Shown: positions 1-9,284, counted from the stretch's first letter. The stretch is 64,000 nt of DNA from Lachnospiraceae bacterium C1.1 (GCA_030434875.1 JAUISW010000001.1:2491501-2555500); one strand, 5' to 3'. Numbers and translations: made by a program. Notes: generated from the sequence alone by a model not told the origin.

Positions 1-279
1 GAGCGATTTAGCTATAGTTTTCGAAATCTGTGAAACTTCGAGCGTATGTGTCAGACGTGTCCTGTAATGATCTCCCTGCGGAGTAAGAAACACCTGAGTC
101 TTGTCCTTGAGACGCCTGAACGCTTTGCAATGAATGATCCTGTCTCTGTCCCTTGCAAATGCAGTTCTTATATCACATTCCTCTATAGGATGTTTTCGTC
201 CCTTCGTATCAGCGGAATGGCATGCATACGGGCTCAGTATTTCTCTTTCTCTTTCCTCGATTTCTTCTCGTATGAGCGT
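1..279 (-). CDS. dgt: dGTP triphosphohydrolase (dGTPase), N-terminal part, cut by window edge
   Basis: Translating the minus strand gives a clear dGTPase N-terminus: ILSPYA, then [29 protein letters not shown] and [17 protein letters not shown]. These are the conserved N-terminal blocks and the first His of the HD metal-binding domain. The enzyme hydrolyses dGTP to deoxyguanosine and triphosphate. In-frame upstream there is a TAG stop (292-294) and then no ATG, GTG or TTG before the conserved region. A strong AGGAGGA ribosome site (287-293) lies 7 bases before an in-frame ACG (277-279), which is the best start guess. The gene runs off the left edge, so length and later motifs are unseen. In related genomes dgt often precedes dnaG and rpoD; that cannot be checked here. 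Confidence 0.85.
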
Positions 280-415
280 ATTATTATCCTCCTACAATAA
301 CACAGCTTGTAATCTGACATAATCCGGTCGCTTGCCACAACTGTATGTCAGATCATCTTTTATTTTTTCCGATACTCTCTCATATATATATTCGGCAAAA
401 AACTCATTTTTCCTT

Positions 416-799
416 TTATTTTATTCCAAAAAATACAAAAATATTTTTCCAATAGAGTTTTATAAGCCATCCGGTGCACATTATAAAAGCTGAAATTATC
501 GGAATAATAAATAAAGGCCAGAGCAAAAGCTTTTCTCCAAAAGCCTCTCTTGGTCCCCTGCGACCTCTCTCGTATACCGCAAGATCAGCTATGTTGGCGA
601 TCAAAAAAACGATATATGGATGCCAGAAAAAATAACTGGAATTTTCTACAAAAATATAAAGCGAAAGTACAGATGCAATTTCAGCCAGTACGCAGATTCC
701 CATAAAAAGGCTCCGTGCCTCCGGTCTCTTTTTGGATATCAAGCCTCCAAAAAGCGCAATCATTATACCTTCGCAAAACGGACGGGATAAAATAAACAT
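416..799 (-). CDS. small multi-pass membrane protein of unknown function
   Basis: About 127 residues starting MFILSRPF, with roughly three to four hydrophobic segments (around residues 12-22, 35-52, 60-75 and 95-115) and a basic loop ERGRRGPREA. I do not recognise the family. A longer reading from an ATG at 841 is unlikely, because that ATG lies in the loop of the rpsB-tsf terminator hairpin (820-858). The ATG at 797-799 has an AAGGA site about 9 bases upstream and is preferred; an ATG at 763 (MIALFGG) is a second option. It is followed closely by the dgt region on the same strand. Confidence 0.6.
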   Translation of the reverse strand: MFILSRPFCEGIMIALFGGLISKKRPEARSLFMGICVLAEIASVLSLYIFVENSSYFFWHPYIVFLIANIADLAVYERGRRGPREAFGEKLLLWPLFIIPIISAFIMCTGWLIKLYWKNIFVFFGIK

Positions 800-819
800 C
801 AACTTTTTTCCTTCGCAAA

Positions 820-858
820 AAAGGCAGGGATTATAAACCATGCTATATCCCTGCCTTT
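820..858 (-). terminator. intrinsic terminator of the rpsB-tsf operon
   Basis: On the minus strand AAAGGCAGGGAT (847-858) pairs perfectly with ATCCCTGCCTTT (820-831), a 12-bp stem followed by a run of T. It lies about 40 bases after the tsf stop codon. Confidence 0.9.
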
Positions 859-896
859 CTCTATATTAGCTGCAAGGGAAAACCCTCGCTTTTAAT

Positions 897-2021
897 TTAG
901 TTCTTAGCTGCTGCGGCTGCTGCTGCAACCTCTGCTGCGTAGTCCTCTTCCTTCTTCTCCATGCCTTCGCCGGTCTCGAAACGAACTACGTTCTTGATAA
1001 CGATCTTTGCGCCGTTAGCCTTTGCAACTTCGTCAATGTACTTCTGAACAGACTGCTTACCGTCCTCAGCCTTTACATATGCCTGATCTGCAAGGCAGAG
1101 CTCCTTGTACTGCTTGGAAACACGTCCCTGTACAAGACCTGCAAAAATCTTATTTTCTGAAATAGCAGCCTTATCTGCAAGAGCAAGCTCTGCAAGCTTT
1201 GCTGCAGCTTCCTTTGAAAGGAAGTTGAAGAGATAGTTCATGTTGCTCTTCTTCTCTTCGTAAATAGCAATATCTTCGTCGCTCCAAAGCTTCTCACTTA
1301 CAGCCTTCTCGATAAGACCGTTAAGGATAGGCTTAGGAAGAGAAGCAGGATCATTTAATGCACTGTCAACTGTAAGACCCTTTAAGTGAACCTTCTCCTC
1401 GTCAGAGATATCATTTTCGCTGATGTACTGAGGGTTCATAGCTGCTACCTGCATTGCTACGTTCTTACCCATCTCTTTAACAGCATCGTTAACAACGTCT
1501 GTCTCAACGTCTACAAGAACACCGATCTTACCACCAGCGTGAACGTAAGCAGCTACGAAACCGTTCTGCTCCTCAAGCTTAGCGAAACGACGGATCTTGA
1601 TGTTCTCTCTGATCTTCTGACCAACCTGAATAGCAACTTCGTCTGCTACTGTAGCTGAAGGATCCTTGATCCACTTCTCATTGAGAAGAGCATCAACATC
1701 TGCTGCATCAGAAGCAAGTGCCTGAGCTGCTACATCGTTTACGAACTCTTTGAAAGGATCTGAACCTGCTGCGAAGTCTGTCTCGCAGTTAACTTCTACT
1801 ACAGAAGCTGTCTTTCCGTCCTCAGATACTGCAGTAACTGAAAGACCTTCAACTGCTATACGTCCAGCCTTCTTCTGAGCACCGGCAAGACCCTTCTCAC
1901 GAAGGAACTCTACTGCCTTGTCCATATCTCCGTCACAAGCTGTAAGAGCCTTTTTGCAGTCCATCATTCCTGCGCCGGTCATCTCTCTTAAATCTTTTAC
2001 CTGCTTTGCTGTGATTGCCAT
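897..2021 (-). CDS. tsf: translation elongation factor Ts
   Basis: EF-Ts catalyses GDP/GTP exchange on EF-Tu in the cytoplasm. The N-terminal UBA-like helix bundle is typical (MAITAKQVKDLREMTGAGMM, then DCKKAL and KAVEFLREKG), and the EF-Tu contact motif appears as CETDFAAGSDPF. At 374 residues it is well above the 280-310 usual for bacterial EF-Ts. The extra length appears to be an insertion of about 60 residues after roughly residue 220 (region of SALNDPASLP to KLAELALAD) plus an Ala-rich tail (AAEVAAAAAAAKN). The start has an AAGGAG site 7 bases upstream. It lies 43 bases after rpsB, the usual two-gene order. Confidence 0.97.
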   Translation of the reverse strand: MAITAKQVKDLREMTGAGMMDCKKALTACDGDMDKAVEFLREKGLAGAQKKAGRIAVEGLSVTAVSEDGKTASVVEVNCETDFAAGSDPFKEFVNDVAAQALASDAADVDALLNEKWIKDPSATVADEVAIQVGQKIRENIKIRRFAKLEEQNGFVAAYVHAGGKIGVLVDVETDVVNDAVKEMGKNVAMQVAAMNPQYISENDISDEEKVHLKGLTVDSALNDPASLPKPILNGLIEKAVSEKLWSDEDIAIYEEKKSNMNYLFNFLSKEAAAKLAELALADKAAISENKIFAGLVQGRVSKQYKELCLADQAYVKAEDGKQSVQKYIDEVAKANGAKIVIKNVVRFETGEGMEKKEEDYAAEVAAAAAAAKN

Positions 2022-2064
2022 CGCTATATTCTCCTTGTTTGTATAAGTTACTTATGTTCGATGA

Positions 2065-2796
2065 TTATGCCTCTTCAGCAACTTCCTCAGATGCCTCAGC
2101 CTCAACTGCTGCTGTACCCTGGTTTGCCTCGATAACAGCGTCAGCCATCTTAGAAACGATAAGCTTTACTGCACGGATAGCATCATCGTTACCAGGGATA
2201 ACATAATCAAGTTCCTCAGGATCGCAGTTTGTATCAGCAATACCGATAAGTTTGATACCGAGCTTGTGAGCTTCCTGTACGCAGATCTTCTCTTTCTTAG
2301 GATCTACAACGAAGATAGCATCAGGGATCTTCTTCATGTTCTTGATACCACCGAGGTTCTTCTCAAGCTTGTCCCACTCCTTCTGAAGAAGTGCAACTTC
2401 CTTCTTGGGAAGTACGTCGAAAGTTCCGTCCTGAGACATTGTCTCGATTTCCTTAAGTCTCTTTATTCTTGACTGAATAGTCTTGAAGTTTGTGAGCATA
2501 CCACCGAGCCATCTCTCGTTAACATAGTACATACCGCAACGCTCTGCCTCAGACTTGATAGAATCCTGAGCCTGCTTCTTTGTACCAACGAAAAGGATAG
2601 TACCACCGTTAGCTACTACATCGCCGATTGCATTGTAAGCATCGTCAACCATGCCTACAGACTTCTGAAGGTCGATGATATAGATACCGTTTCTCTCGGT
2701 GTAGATGTAAGGAGCCATCTTAGGGTTCCATCTTCTGGTCTGGTGTCCGAAGTGCACACCTGCTTCAAGTAACTGTTTCATTGAAATAACGCTCAT
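2065..2796 (-). CDS. rpsB: 30S ribosomal protein S2
   Basis: 243 residues. The start is fixed at [19 protein letters not shown], preceded by TAGGAGGTAATCAA; the reading frame stays open upstream to 2943 but lacks family similarity there. Typical S2 blocks are [47 protein letters not shown] and [12 protein letters not shown]. The acidic tail ([12 protein letters not shown]) is normal for Firmicutes. S2 binds the 30S head and is needed for mRNA binding. Promoter at 2934-2962, then a leader of about 130 bases; co-transcribed with tsf. Confidence 0.98.
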   Translation of the reverse strand: MSVISMKQLLEAGVHFGHQTRRWNPKMAPYIYTERNGIYIIDLQKSVGMVDDAYNAIGDVVANGGTILFVGTKKQAQDSIKSEAERCGMYYVNERWLGGMLTNFKTIQSRIKRLKEIETMSQDGTFDVLPKKEVALLQKEWDKLEKNLGGIKNMKKIPDAIFVVDPKKEKICVQEAHKLGIKLIGIADTNCDPEELDYVIPGNDDAIRAVKLIVSKMADAVIEANQGTAAVEAEASEEVAEEA

Positions 2797-2933
2797 TTGA
2801 TTACCTCCTACGGTTGATGCGTCGGCATATCTTTTTTTCAACTGCTTCTGTAAATGCAGCACCGTTATGGAAAGACACGCCTGTTTTTTAAAGTAAAATT
2901 CGGATATGGACATAATTTGCCACATACCCGAAT

Positions 2934-2962
2934 AATATATCATATTGCTAAAAATCGTGCAA
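2934..2962 (-). promoter_or_regulatory. sigma-A promoter of rpsB-tsf
   Basis: Minus-strand TTGCAC (2957-2962), a 17-base spacer, then TATATT (2934-2939). Just downstream, 2899-2932 can form a stem (TTCGGRTATG type arms around a short loop) at the very 5' end of the transcript, a possible stabilising or autoregulatory hairpin. Confidence 0.8.
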
Positions 2963-2977
2963 TAGTTTCTTTTAACT

Positions 2978-3232
2978 TTACCATTTTTTCTTAGGACATT
3001 TAGAAGCTTTAGAAGCTGCCCTGAGTTCTACGAAGCATCCGCAGGCACGGCAGGTTCCCTCAAGAAGGAAATCACATTCCGCACAGTTCCCGAGTCTTTC
3101 ATCGTAAACTCTCGGAGATACTCTCTCGTTTTTCGGGATGCCGTTTATCAGCATCGTAAAATCCGTCTTAAGTTTTTCATCTGCTTCTTTATATATGAAG
3201 CATTGTTTACAGCTTCTGAGCAATTCTTCCAT
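2978..3232 (-). CDS. small cysteine-rich protein (DUF6171-like)
   Basis: 84 residues with eight or so cysteines in pairs: CKQC at residues 8-11, CAEC in the middle, CRACGC and a final KCPKKK. This suggests a zinc-ribbon-like fold. It resembles the DUF6171 family of Clostridia, whose role is unknown to me. Its start codon lies 2 bases after the GH51 stop, with AAGGA overlapping the end of that gene, so it may be translated as the last member of the arabinofuranosidase operon. No catalytic motif is visible. Confidence 0.65.
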   Translation of the reverse strand: MEELLRSCKQCFIYKEADEKLKTDFTMLINGIPKNERVSPRVYDERLGNCAECDFLLEGTCRACGCFVELRAASKASKCPKKKW

Positions 3233-3234
3233 AA

Positions 3235-4728
3235 TTATCCGATCCTTAAATTAATAACACTCATTGCAGGAACTTTCAGTGTGATCCCGTCGCTCTCAAT
3301 CTTAAAGTCTGTGTAATCTTCAGCCTTTACCTTGTTCTTGCTGCTGAAATCGTTATATTCATGCATCTCGGCTGTGATGATACGGCCTTCAACCTTTTCT
3401 GCCTTATGCTCAACTGTGATGACCTTAACTTCCTCTGCCTTATCATCTGATGCATTTACAAGTGTAAGATTGATGCTGCCGTCCTCTGCCATTGAAGCAG
3501 ACTCCGAAAGCATTGCTATCTTCTCGTTCTCTGTTCCGATAGTCTCGTTCTCAATAAAGCTTCCGAGAAGCATTGCATCCTGATGCTCTTTATACATCTC
3601 AAATACATGATAGGTAGGTGTGAGAAGCATATCCTCGCCGTCTGTAAGGATAACCGACTGAAGCACGTTTACAAGCTGTGCGATATTTGCCATCTTTACG
3701 CGGTCTGAATGCTTATTGAAGATATTCAGACTGACAGCAGCAACTATTGCGTCTCTCATTGTATTCTGCTGATAGAGGAATCCCGGATTTGTTCCCGGCT
3801 CTACTTCATACCAGGCACCCCATTCATCAACTATGAGGCCGATCTCCTTATTGGGATCATACTGATTGATGATATCTGAATGTCTGCGGATAAGCTCGTC
3901 TATATAATAAGCTTTTCTGATAGTTCTGTAATACTCATCCCTGTCAAAGTTCGTAGCAGATCCCTTATGCTCCCAGCCATTAGGATGTACATAATAATGA
4001 AGAGAAATTCCGCTGATCAGATCCTTAGGATAAGTTCCTCTCTTGCCGATGGTCTTCATTGTCATCTCTGTCCAGTTGTAGTCATCAACGTTAGGACCGC
4101 CCATGATCTTGTAAATACTGTTGCCTGCATAATTTCTGCAGTAGGTGGCATATCTTCTGTACTCATTGGCGTAATACTCAGGTCTCATATTTCCGCCGCA
4201 GCCCCAGTTCTCATTCCCTACACCCAGGTACTTGAGATTCCATGGTTCTTCATGCCCATTCTTTGCACGAAGGTCTGCCATTGGCGATACCCCCTTGAAG
4301 GTGATATACTCTACCCACTCGCTCATTTCCTGTACTGAGCCGGAGCCGACGTTCATATTTACATAAGGCTCGCATCCCAGCTGGTCACAGAGTTCGAAGA
4401 ATTCATGCGTACCGAAGCTGTTGTCCTCTGTTACGCCGCCCCAGTGGGTATTGATCATCTTTTTCCTGTTTTCCTTAGGACCAATGCCGTCTTTCCAGTG
4501 ATATTCATCTGCAAAGCAGCCGCCCGGCCATCTGAGTACCGGGATTTTCATCTTTTTCAGAGCCTCTACTACATCTGTCCTCATTCCGTTTTTATTTGGA
4601 ATATCAGAATTTTCTCCAACGTAAAGTCCCTCATAGATACATCTGCCAAGATGCTCTGAAAAATGGCCGTAAATTTCTTTGTTTATCTTTGACCTTTTGT
4701 CTATTGTATTTATAACTAATCTTTTCAT
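3235..4728 (-). CDS. alpha-L-arabinofuranosidase, glycoside hydrolase family 51
   Basis: Retaining exo-arabinofuranosidase that removes terminal L-arabinose from arabinan or arabinoxylan oligosaccharides. Typical GH51 blocks are [16 protein letters not shown] near the N-terminus and [20 protein letters not shown]. The acid/base Glu is E173 in GNENWGCGG and the nucleophile is E302 in VDEWGAWY. At 497 residues it is full length and has no signal peptide, so it acts inside the cell on imported oligosaccharides. It is the last large gene of a four-gene operon with two permeases and a binding protein, 5 bases from the upstream permease gene. Product substrate (arabinan versus arabinoxylan) cannot be decided from sequence. 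Confidence 0.95.
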   Translation of the reverse strand: MKRLVINTIDKRSKINKEIYGHFSEHLGRCIYEGLYVGENSDIPNKNGMRTDVVEALKKMKIPVLRWPGGCFADEYHWKDGIGPKENRKKMINTHWGGVTEDNSFGTHEFFELCDQLGCEPYVNMNVGSGSVQEMSEWVEYITFKGVSPMADLRAKNGHEEPWNLKYLGVGNENWGCGGNMRPEYYANEYRRYATYCRNYAGNSIYKIMGGPNVDDYNWTEMTMKTIGKRGTYPKDLISGISLHYYVHPNGWEHKGSATNFDRDEYYRTIRKAYYIDELIRRHSDIINQYDPNKEIGLIVDEWGAWYEVEPGTNPGFLYQQNTMRDAIVAAVSLNIFNKHSDRVKMANIAQLVNVLQSVILTDGEDMLLTPTYHVFEMYKEHQDAMLLGSFIENETIGTENEKIAMLSESASMAEDGSINLTLVNASDDKAEEVKVITVEHKAEKVEGRIITAEMHEYNDFSSKNKVKAEDYTDFKIESDGITLKVPAMSVINLRIG

Positions 4729-4733
4729 TTTAT

Positions 4734-5612
4734 TTATCCCTTCACAGCTCCCGCTGTCATACCATCAACTATATATTTCTGGAACATTAAAAATAAAACA
4801 AGTATTGGAATTATCGCCATCATCGAGCCTGCGATAAGCATATCATAGTTATTTCCATAAGGTGTGAGCAATGTATTGAGACCGATCGTAAGTGTGAACT
4901 TATCAGCACTTCTGAAGATCATCAACGGCCAGAGCATGTTGTTCCATGCACCCATTGCACAAAGGATCGCCATTGCGGAAAATGCAGGTTTTGCAATAGG
5001 CATCATTATCCTGACTGCGATGAAATACTCGTTTGCACCGTCTATCCTGGCTGCATCAAGAAGCTCTTTCGGAAGTGACTTCATATACTGATGGAAAAAA
5101 AATATCGTCGAAGGTGCACATAGTCCCGGAAGTATTACTCCTGCCATGCTGTCTATCATGTTCAGCGCTATCATTTCCTTATATAAAGGAAGCATGAGTA
5201 TTTCAAAAGGTACCATCATTGTTGCGATAACAAGTATGAATATAAGCTTCTGAAGTCTGAACTTATACATCGTAATGCTGTAGGCAACAAAGAAGCATAT
5301 CAGCAATGTGAGCGTTACTGTCACGATCGTAAGAACCATACTGTTCTTAAACCACATCCAGTATTTGCGTGAATCAGCATTTCCGCAAAAAAGATAATTG
5401 TAGTTATTCAGGTTCATCGACGCAGGATCAAAGCTTATGCTGAGACCTTTTCTGATGAGCTCACGTCCGGGTCTGAACGAGGCGATAAGTCCTGCGATAA
5501 GGGGAAAGCATATAAAAGCACTTATTATAGCAAATAGTGCTGTAGCAAATACGCTCCCTACGGTTCTTTTCACTTTCATTCCGCTGGAAGTTACAGAATC
5601 TGTTGCTGCCAT
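4734..5612 (-). CDS. carbohydrate ABC transporter permease (CUT1, MalG type)
   Basis: 292 residues with about six membrane spans. The EAA loop that contacts the ATPase is visible as [30 protein letters not shown]-terminal pattern [14 protein letters not shown] fits MalG-type permeases. The ATG has GGGGAGG upstream. It lies 2 bases after the MalF-type gene, so the two are probably translationally coupled and form a heterodimeric channel. No ATPase gene is present in the locus. Confidence 0.93.
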   Translation of the reverse strand: MAATDSVTSSGMKVKRTVGSVFATALFAIISAFICFPLIAGLIASFRPGRELIRKGLSISFDPASMNLNNYNYLFCGNADSRKYWMWFKNSMVLTIVTVTLTLLICFFVAYSITMYKFRLQKLIFILVIATMMVPFEILMLPLYKEMIALNMIDSMAGVILPGLCAPSTIFFFHQYMKSLPKELLDAARIDGANEYFIAVRIMMPIAKPAFSAMAILCAMGAWNNMLWPLMIFRSADKFTLTIGLNTLLTPYGNNYDMLIAGSMMAIIPILVLFLMFQKYIVDGMTAGAVKG

Positions 5613-5614
5613 AT

Positions 5615-6514
5615 TTAGTCCTCCCCTTTATTTTTAAGTGTGCCGTTAAATCCAAGCTGTATAAAGTTTATTGTAAGTCCTATAACCATGAGCACTACTC
5701 CTACCGCGCATGCATATCCCATATCGTCCTTTTCAATTCCTCTCTTGTAGAGATAACCTACTATCGTAAGTCCGATATTATGAGGAGAATTATTTCCCGA
5801 CCAGAGCATGAAGCTCTCAAGGAACATCGAAAGTCCTGCATAAATACTTATCGTAAGTACATAGATCGTTGTAGGTTTGAGAAGCGGTATGGTGATATAG
5901 ATAAATTTCTGCCAGGGTGTTGCCCCGTCTATGTCCGCTGACTCATATAATGCCTTATCTATGGATTTAAGTCCTGAAAGGAAATAGAGCATGTTTACAC
6001 CGGTCCATCTCCAGCAGCAGAGAAGAAGCAGTGCAATTTCTGATGTCCATTTTATCTTAAGCCATTTCATTGCTGGAAGTCCGAGAAAGCTCATAAGGAC
6101 ATTCAGCTGACCTGTGCTGTACTCTGAAAACATAAGTCTGAAAAGTGTACCGGATATAACAACTGATGTAAGTGCCGGTACATAAAGCAGTGCCTTCCAC
6201 AGACCCTTTGCCTTTACCAGATTGCTGTCCATGAGTACTGCATATAAAAGCGGAAACGGTATCAGAAGGACACACGAAAATACCATGTACTGAAAGCTGT
6301 TGAGCATGGCTGTGTGAAACACCGAATCCTTCAAAAGTTTCGTATAATTCTTGATTCCGACAAATTCAGTTGTTACTGCACCTATATCCTGCAGGCTCAT
6401 TACCATTGCACTGCAGAGGGGATATATCCAGAATATTAAAAAGCTTAAAATAAACGGAAGTGCAAAGACGTATGGTGCTGTTTTCTGTGAATAAAGTAAT
6501 TTCTTAATGTTCAT
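5615..6514 (-). CDS. carbohydrate ABC transporter permease (CUT1, MalF type)
   Basis: 299 residues from the ATG at 6514 (MNIKKLLYSQKTAPY), which follows GGGAG by about 11 bases. A TTG at 6535 in the same frame has no ribosome site and is rejected. Six membrane spans, starting with YVFALPFILSFLIFWIYPL. The EAA loop reads ALYESADIDGATPWQKFIYITIPLLKP. Partner of the MalG-type permease and of the lipoprotein encoded upstream. The preceding gap carries a stable hairpin (6543-6576). Confidence 0.92.
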   Translation of the reverse strand: MNIKKLLYSQKTAPYVFALPFILSFLIFWIYPLCSAMVMSLQDIGAVTTEFVGIKNYTKLLKDSVFHTAMLNSFQYMVFSCVLLIPFPLLYAVLMDSNLVKAKGLWKALLYVPALTSVVISGTLFRLMFSEYSTGQLNVLMSFLGLPAMKWLKIKWTSEIALLLLCCWRWTGVNMLYFLSGLKSIDKALYESADIDGATPWQKFIYITIPLLKPTTIYVLTISIYAGLSMFLESFMLWSGNNSPHNIGLTIVGYLYKRGIEKDDMGYACAVGVVLMVIGLTINFIQLGFNGTLKNKGED

Positions 6515-6542
6515 AGCACTGCTGGCTCCCTTCAAATTACTT

Positions 6543-6576
6543 AAGGGCGCTGCCTGAGTTTACCTGCAACGCCCTT
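6543..6576 (-). other. intercistronic hairpin between binding-protein and permease genes
   Basis: Arms AAGGGCGCTGC (6543-6553) and GCAACGCCCTT (6566-6576) form an 11-bp stem with one mismatch. No T-run follows, so it is probably not a full terminator. Such hairpins commonly protect the abundant binding-protein mRNA and lower permease expression; that role is inferred. Confidence 0.7.
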
Positions 6577-6594
6577 ACTTCCTTCTAGTCCACT

Positions 6595-8028
6595 TTACTG
6601 CTCAAGTTCAACTGCTTCCTGAGCCTCTGCCAAAGCATCATCTACGCTTACGCCCTCTTCCAATATCTGATTGAGAGTTGTGTTGCATACCTGCTCATTG
6701 ATCGTCGGGCTTATTGATACTGTCATAACTGTTCCGATCTGATCCTTGATGCTGTTAAGCACATCATAAGGATAGTTGCGGAAGAATGTATTGTAGTAGT
6801 TTGATTCATCATGTGCAAATGCTTCATCTGACCAGAGAGATGTATTGCATACATCAAATCCAAGGTCTTCCCAGATAAGCTTTTCACCCTCCGGAGACAT
6901 CTTTGCATAGCAGAGGAAATCTGCTGCAAGTGCTGTATCAGGAGCCTGCTGTGTAACAACTGTACCTGTTCCGCCGATACCTACCGAGCATTTCTGACCT
7001 GCTTCAAATACAGGGCACTTTGTAATGTACCAGTTTCCCTTTTCCTCAGGCATATAGTTCTTAAATCTGCTCATATACCACATAGCCTTAGGGAAGCATA
7101 CTACATTCTTATCAAGTATGTTCTGGAAGCCTGCCTCAAGGTCGATATGTCCGTCAGGTGAAACCTCTGCAATACCATCATTGAGCCATTCTACCTGCAT
7201 GTTGAGCATCTTTTTAACGGAATCGATCTCTACATTTGCCTCTCCGTCAAATCCGCCTGTCCAGTCCTCGCCATACTCAGCCATTGCGATCCAGAGCCAG
7301 TCTGTGCCGGCTGTATCAACACATGTGAAGTATTTTCCCTCTTCACCTCTTGTCTCGATATATTTCTTGCCAAGTGCCGTATAATCATCCCATGTCTCAA
7401 CTGCATCTACATCTGCCTGGGTGATACCGTATTTTTCAAGCTCTGCCATGTTCCAGTACATTACAGTTGCACCTACATGGAAAGGTGCTCCGTACTGTTT
7501 TCCGTCTGCACCCTTGTATGCATCAAGTCGTGACTGGAGCATATCTGCCGCATAAGGAGCCATTGACTCGTCCAGAGGATAAAGCCACTGGTCAACACCT
7601 TCATATACATTAGGCACCTGACCCATCTCTACATCGCAGAGTGCCGGAGCGCCGGTTCCGGCCTGAAGCGACATTATCAGCTTCTGATGCATATCACTGT
7701 ATGGATATGTTGTAAATGTGATCTGGATCTGTCTGTCCGGATTCTCTTCATTCCATTTTTCAAGCATCTGTGCATAGAAGGTGTTGTGTGCTTCTACGAA
7801 AGACCACATTTCCATATGTGTACCACTGTCAGGTCCGACAGTTGTTACTGCTTCAGCCTCTGCTTCGCCTTCGCCCTCAGCAGCAGATGCCTCTCCGCCT
7901 TCAGCTGTTGCTTCCTCTCCGGTTGCTGCAGCTGTTCCGCTCTCAGGTGCGTTTACCTCTCCGCATCCGCTAAGAAGCGATGCTGCCAGTGCTGCGGCCA
8001 ACAATGTGCTCACCAGTTTCTTTTTCAT
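6595..8028 (-). CDS. sugar-binding lipoprotein of a CUT1 ABC transporter
   Basis: 477 residues. Signal peptide MKKKLVSTLLAAALAASLLSGC with a lipobox ending at Cys22, then a low-complexity Ala/Glu/Gly linker to about residue 65, then a family-1 extracellular solute-binding domain (MWSFVEAHNTFYAQMLEKWN, later GGTGTVVTQQAPD). It should be tethered outside the cell and deliver arabino-oligosaccharides to the two permeases; the substrate is inferred from the neighbouring GH51 and GH43 genes. AAGGAGG precedes the ATG. Promoter at 8191-8219 with a leader of about 155 bases containing operator-like repeats. Confidence 0.93.
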   Translation of the reverse strand: MKKKLVSTLLAAALAASLLSGCGEVNAPESGTAAATGEEATAEGGEASAAEGEGEAEAEAVTTVGPDSGTHMEMWSFVEAHNTFYAQMLEKWNEENPDRQIQITFTTYPYSDMHQKLIMSLQAGTGAPALCDVEMGQVPNVYEGVDQWLYPLDESMAPYAADMLQSRLDAYKGADGKQYGAPFHVGATVMYWNMAELEKYGITQADVDAVETWDDYTALGKKYIETRGEEGKYFTCVDTAGTDWLWIAMAEYGEDWTGGFDGEANVEIDSVKKMLNMQVEWLNDGIAEVSPDGHIDLEAGFQNILDKNVVCFPKAMWYMSRFKNYMPEEKGNWYITKCPVFEAGQKCSVGIGGTGTVVTQQAPDTALAADFLCYAKMSPEGEKLIWEDLGFDVCNTSLWSDEAFAHDESNYYNTFFRNYPYDVLNSIKDQIGTVMTVSISPTINEQVCNTTLNQILEEGVSVDDALAEAQEAVELEQ

Positions 8029-8088
8029 TTCTGAAATTCCTCCTTTTTCCTTCTACTAATTCCTTTTAACATAAACCATTTAGTTTTC

Positions 8089-8139
8089 ATTAAATTTCTT
8101 TAGCAATTTCCAAATTAAATAAACAAATTTCTTAAATTG
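8089..8139. promoter_or_regulatory. candidate operator repeats in the sugar-transport leader
   Basis: Two copies of a motif with core AAGAAATTT (minus strand): CTAAAGAAATTTAAT near 8089-8103 and TTTAAGAAATTTGTT near 8123-8137, about 34 bases apart. They resemble the palindrome TTTAGAGAAATCTAAA in front of the GH43 gene (10360-10375). The region is AT-rich and a similar string occurs near 53410, so specificity is uncertain. Confidence 0.4.
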
Positions 8140-8190
8140 TTTTTGTGCACTTTGTTTAATTTTATTGGTGCTTTGCTTTTTTATGTTGTC

Positions 8191-8219
8191 AATATATCAT
8201 TTAGACAGTTGGATGTCAA
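8191..8219 (-). promoter_or_regulatory. sigma-A promoter of the sugar transporter / GH51 operon
   Basis: Minus-strand TTGACA (8214-8219), 17-base spacer, TATATT (8191-8196): near-perfect consensus. It sits in the 309-base divergent gap 8029-8337, which also holds the regulator promoter and the operator-like repeats. Confidence 0.85.
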
Positions 8220-8268
8220 TATATATTTTAGATTTAATTAAAATAAATTTGTTTTTTCTAAAATGTGG

Positions 8269-8297
8269 TTGATTTATTTAAAATTCAACCTTATAAT
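8269..8297 (+). promoter_or_regulatory. sigma-A promoter of the ArsR-type regulator gene
   Basis: TTGATT (8269-8274), 17-base spacer, TATAAT (8292-8297), 40 bases before the ATG at 8338. TTTAGTTTAGTAAAG follows the -10 box and could be a weak operator. Confidence 0.8.
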
Positions 8298-8337
8298 TAT
8301 TTTAGTTTAGTAAAGTCTTAAATGGCGGAGGCATTAA

Positions 8338-9279
8338 ATGATCCATCTAAAATCAATAGAAGACGGCCGGAGCTTTTTCAAGGCTCTCGGTTCCGATATT
8401 CGTATAGAAATAGTTAAAACATTGCTTGAAAACGACCACATGAATATGAACGAACTCGCTTCAAGCTTAAAAATCACAAACGGTGCCCTGACCAGCCATA
8501 TAAAAAAGCTGGAGGAATGCGGTATAGTTTCCGTTTCCCAGGAGGCCAGCGGACACGGCAATCAGAAGATATGTTCAGTTCATCTTGACTCTGTATTAAT
8601 AGATTTCAAAGGAAATGAAGTTGTAGATAAGAACGTATACAGGTCTCATATTAATATAGGACAGTATGGTGAATATGATGTTTATCCCACCTGCGGTCTT
8701 GCAAGTCCGGTTTCTCTTATCGGTGAAGTCGATGACTCCAGGTATTTTGCTCATCCGGATCGCGGAACTGCAGAAATACTCTGGTTTACGCGAGGCTATG
8801 TTGAATACATCGTTCCGAATTTCATTCCTTCTGATCAAAAGATTGACCAGCTTTCGTTTTCAATGGAGCTCGGATCTGAAGCCCCAGGCTGCAACGATGC
8901 ATGGCCTTCAGATATTTACTTTTATATAAACGGAACGAATATCGGCATGTGGACCTCCCCCGGAGATTTTGGCGGCGTTAAAGGTCTTTTCACCCCCGAT
9001 TGGTGGCACCCGAACTGGAACCAGTACGGTCTTCTGAAAAACCTTGTCATAAATCACAACGGAACCTACATTGACGGACTCAGGATATCGGATGTTTCAA
9101 TCGATCAGTTCAACCTTACATATAAAAGCCAGATTCGTTTTCGCCTGAGTGTTCCCGACGATGCAGAGCACGTCGGAGGACTTACTATTTACGGTAAGAA
9201 CTTTGGTAACTACAGACAGGATATAGATGTAAATATCAGCTATTCGCCTATAAATCAGGAAAGCAAAACCGAAGAGTAA
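8338..9279 (+). CDS. ArsR-type transcriptional regulator with large C-terminal domain
   Basis: 313 residues. Residues 1-85 form an ArsR/winged-helix DNA-binding domain (FFKALGSDIRIEIVKTLLEN, MNELASSLKITNGALTSHIKKLEECGIV). Residues 100-313 are rich in beta-strand and aromatic residues (TPDWWHPNWNQYG, HVGGLTIYGKNFGNY), which suggests a carbohydrate-sensing beta-sandwich; that is inference. GGAGG lies 6 bases before the ATG. It is divergent from the sugar-transport operon and convergent with the GH43 gene, so it is the likely local regulator of both. No metal-binding Cys motif typical of metal-sensing ArsR proteins is seen. Two strong terminators follow. Confidence 0.8.
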   Translation: MIHLKSIEDGRSFFKALGSDIRIEIVKTLLENDHMNMNELASSLKITNGALTSHIKKLEECGIVSVSQEASGHGNQKICSVHLDSVLIDFKGNEVVDKNVYRSHINIGQYGEYDVYPTCGLASPVSLIGEVDDSRYFAHPDRGTAEILWFTRGYVEYIVPNFIPSDQKIDQLSFSMELGSEAPGCNDAWPSDIYFYINGTNIGMWTSPGDFGGVKGLFTPDWWHPNWNQYGLLKNLVINHNGTYIDGLRISDVSIDQFNLTYKSQIRFRLSVPDDAEHVGGLTIYGKNFGNYRQDIDVNISYSPINQESKTEE

Positions 9280-9284
9280 TGATA

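Noticed and set aside
800..841. N-terminal extension of the small membrane protein to the ATG at 841
   Set aside because: That ATG is in the loop of the rpsB-tsf terminator, so a transcript ending there could not use it.
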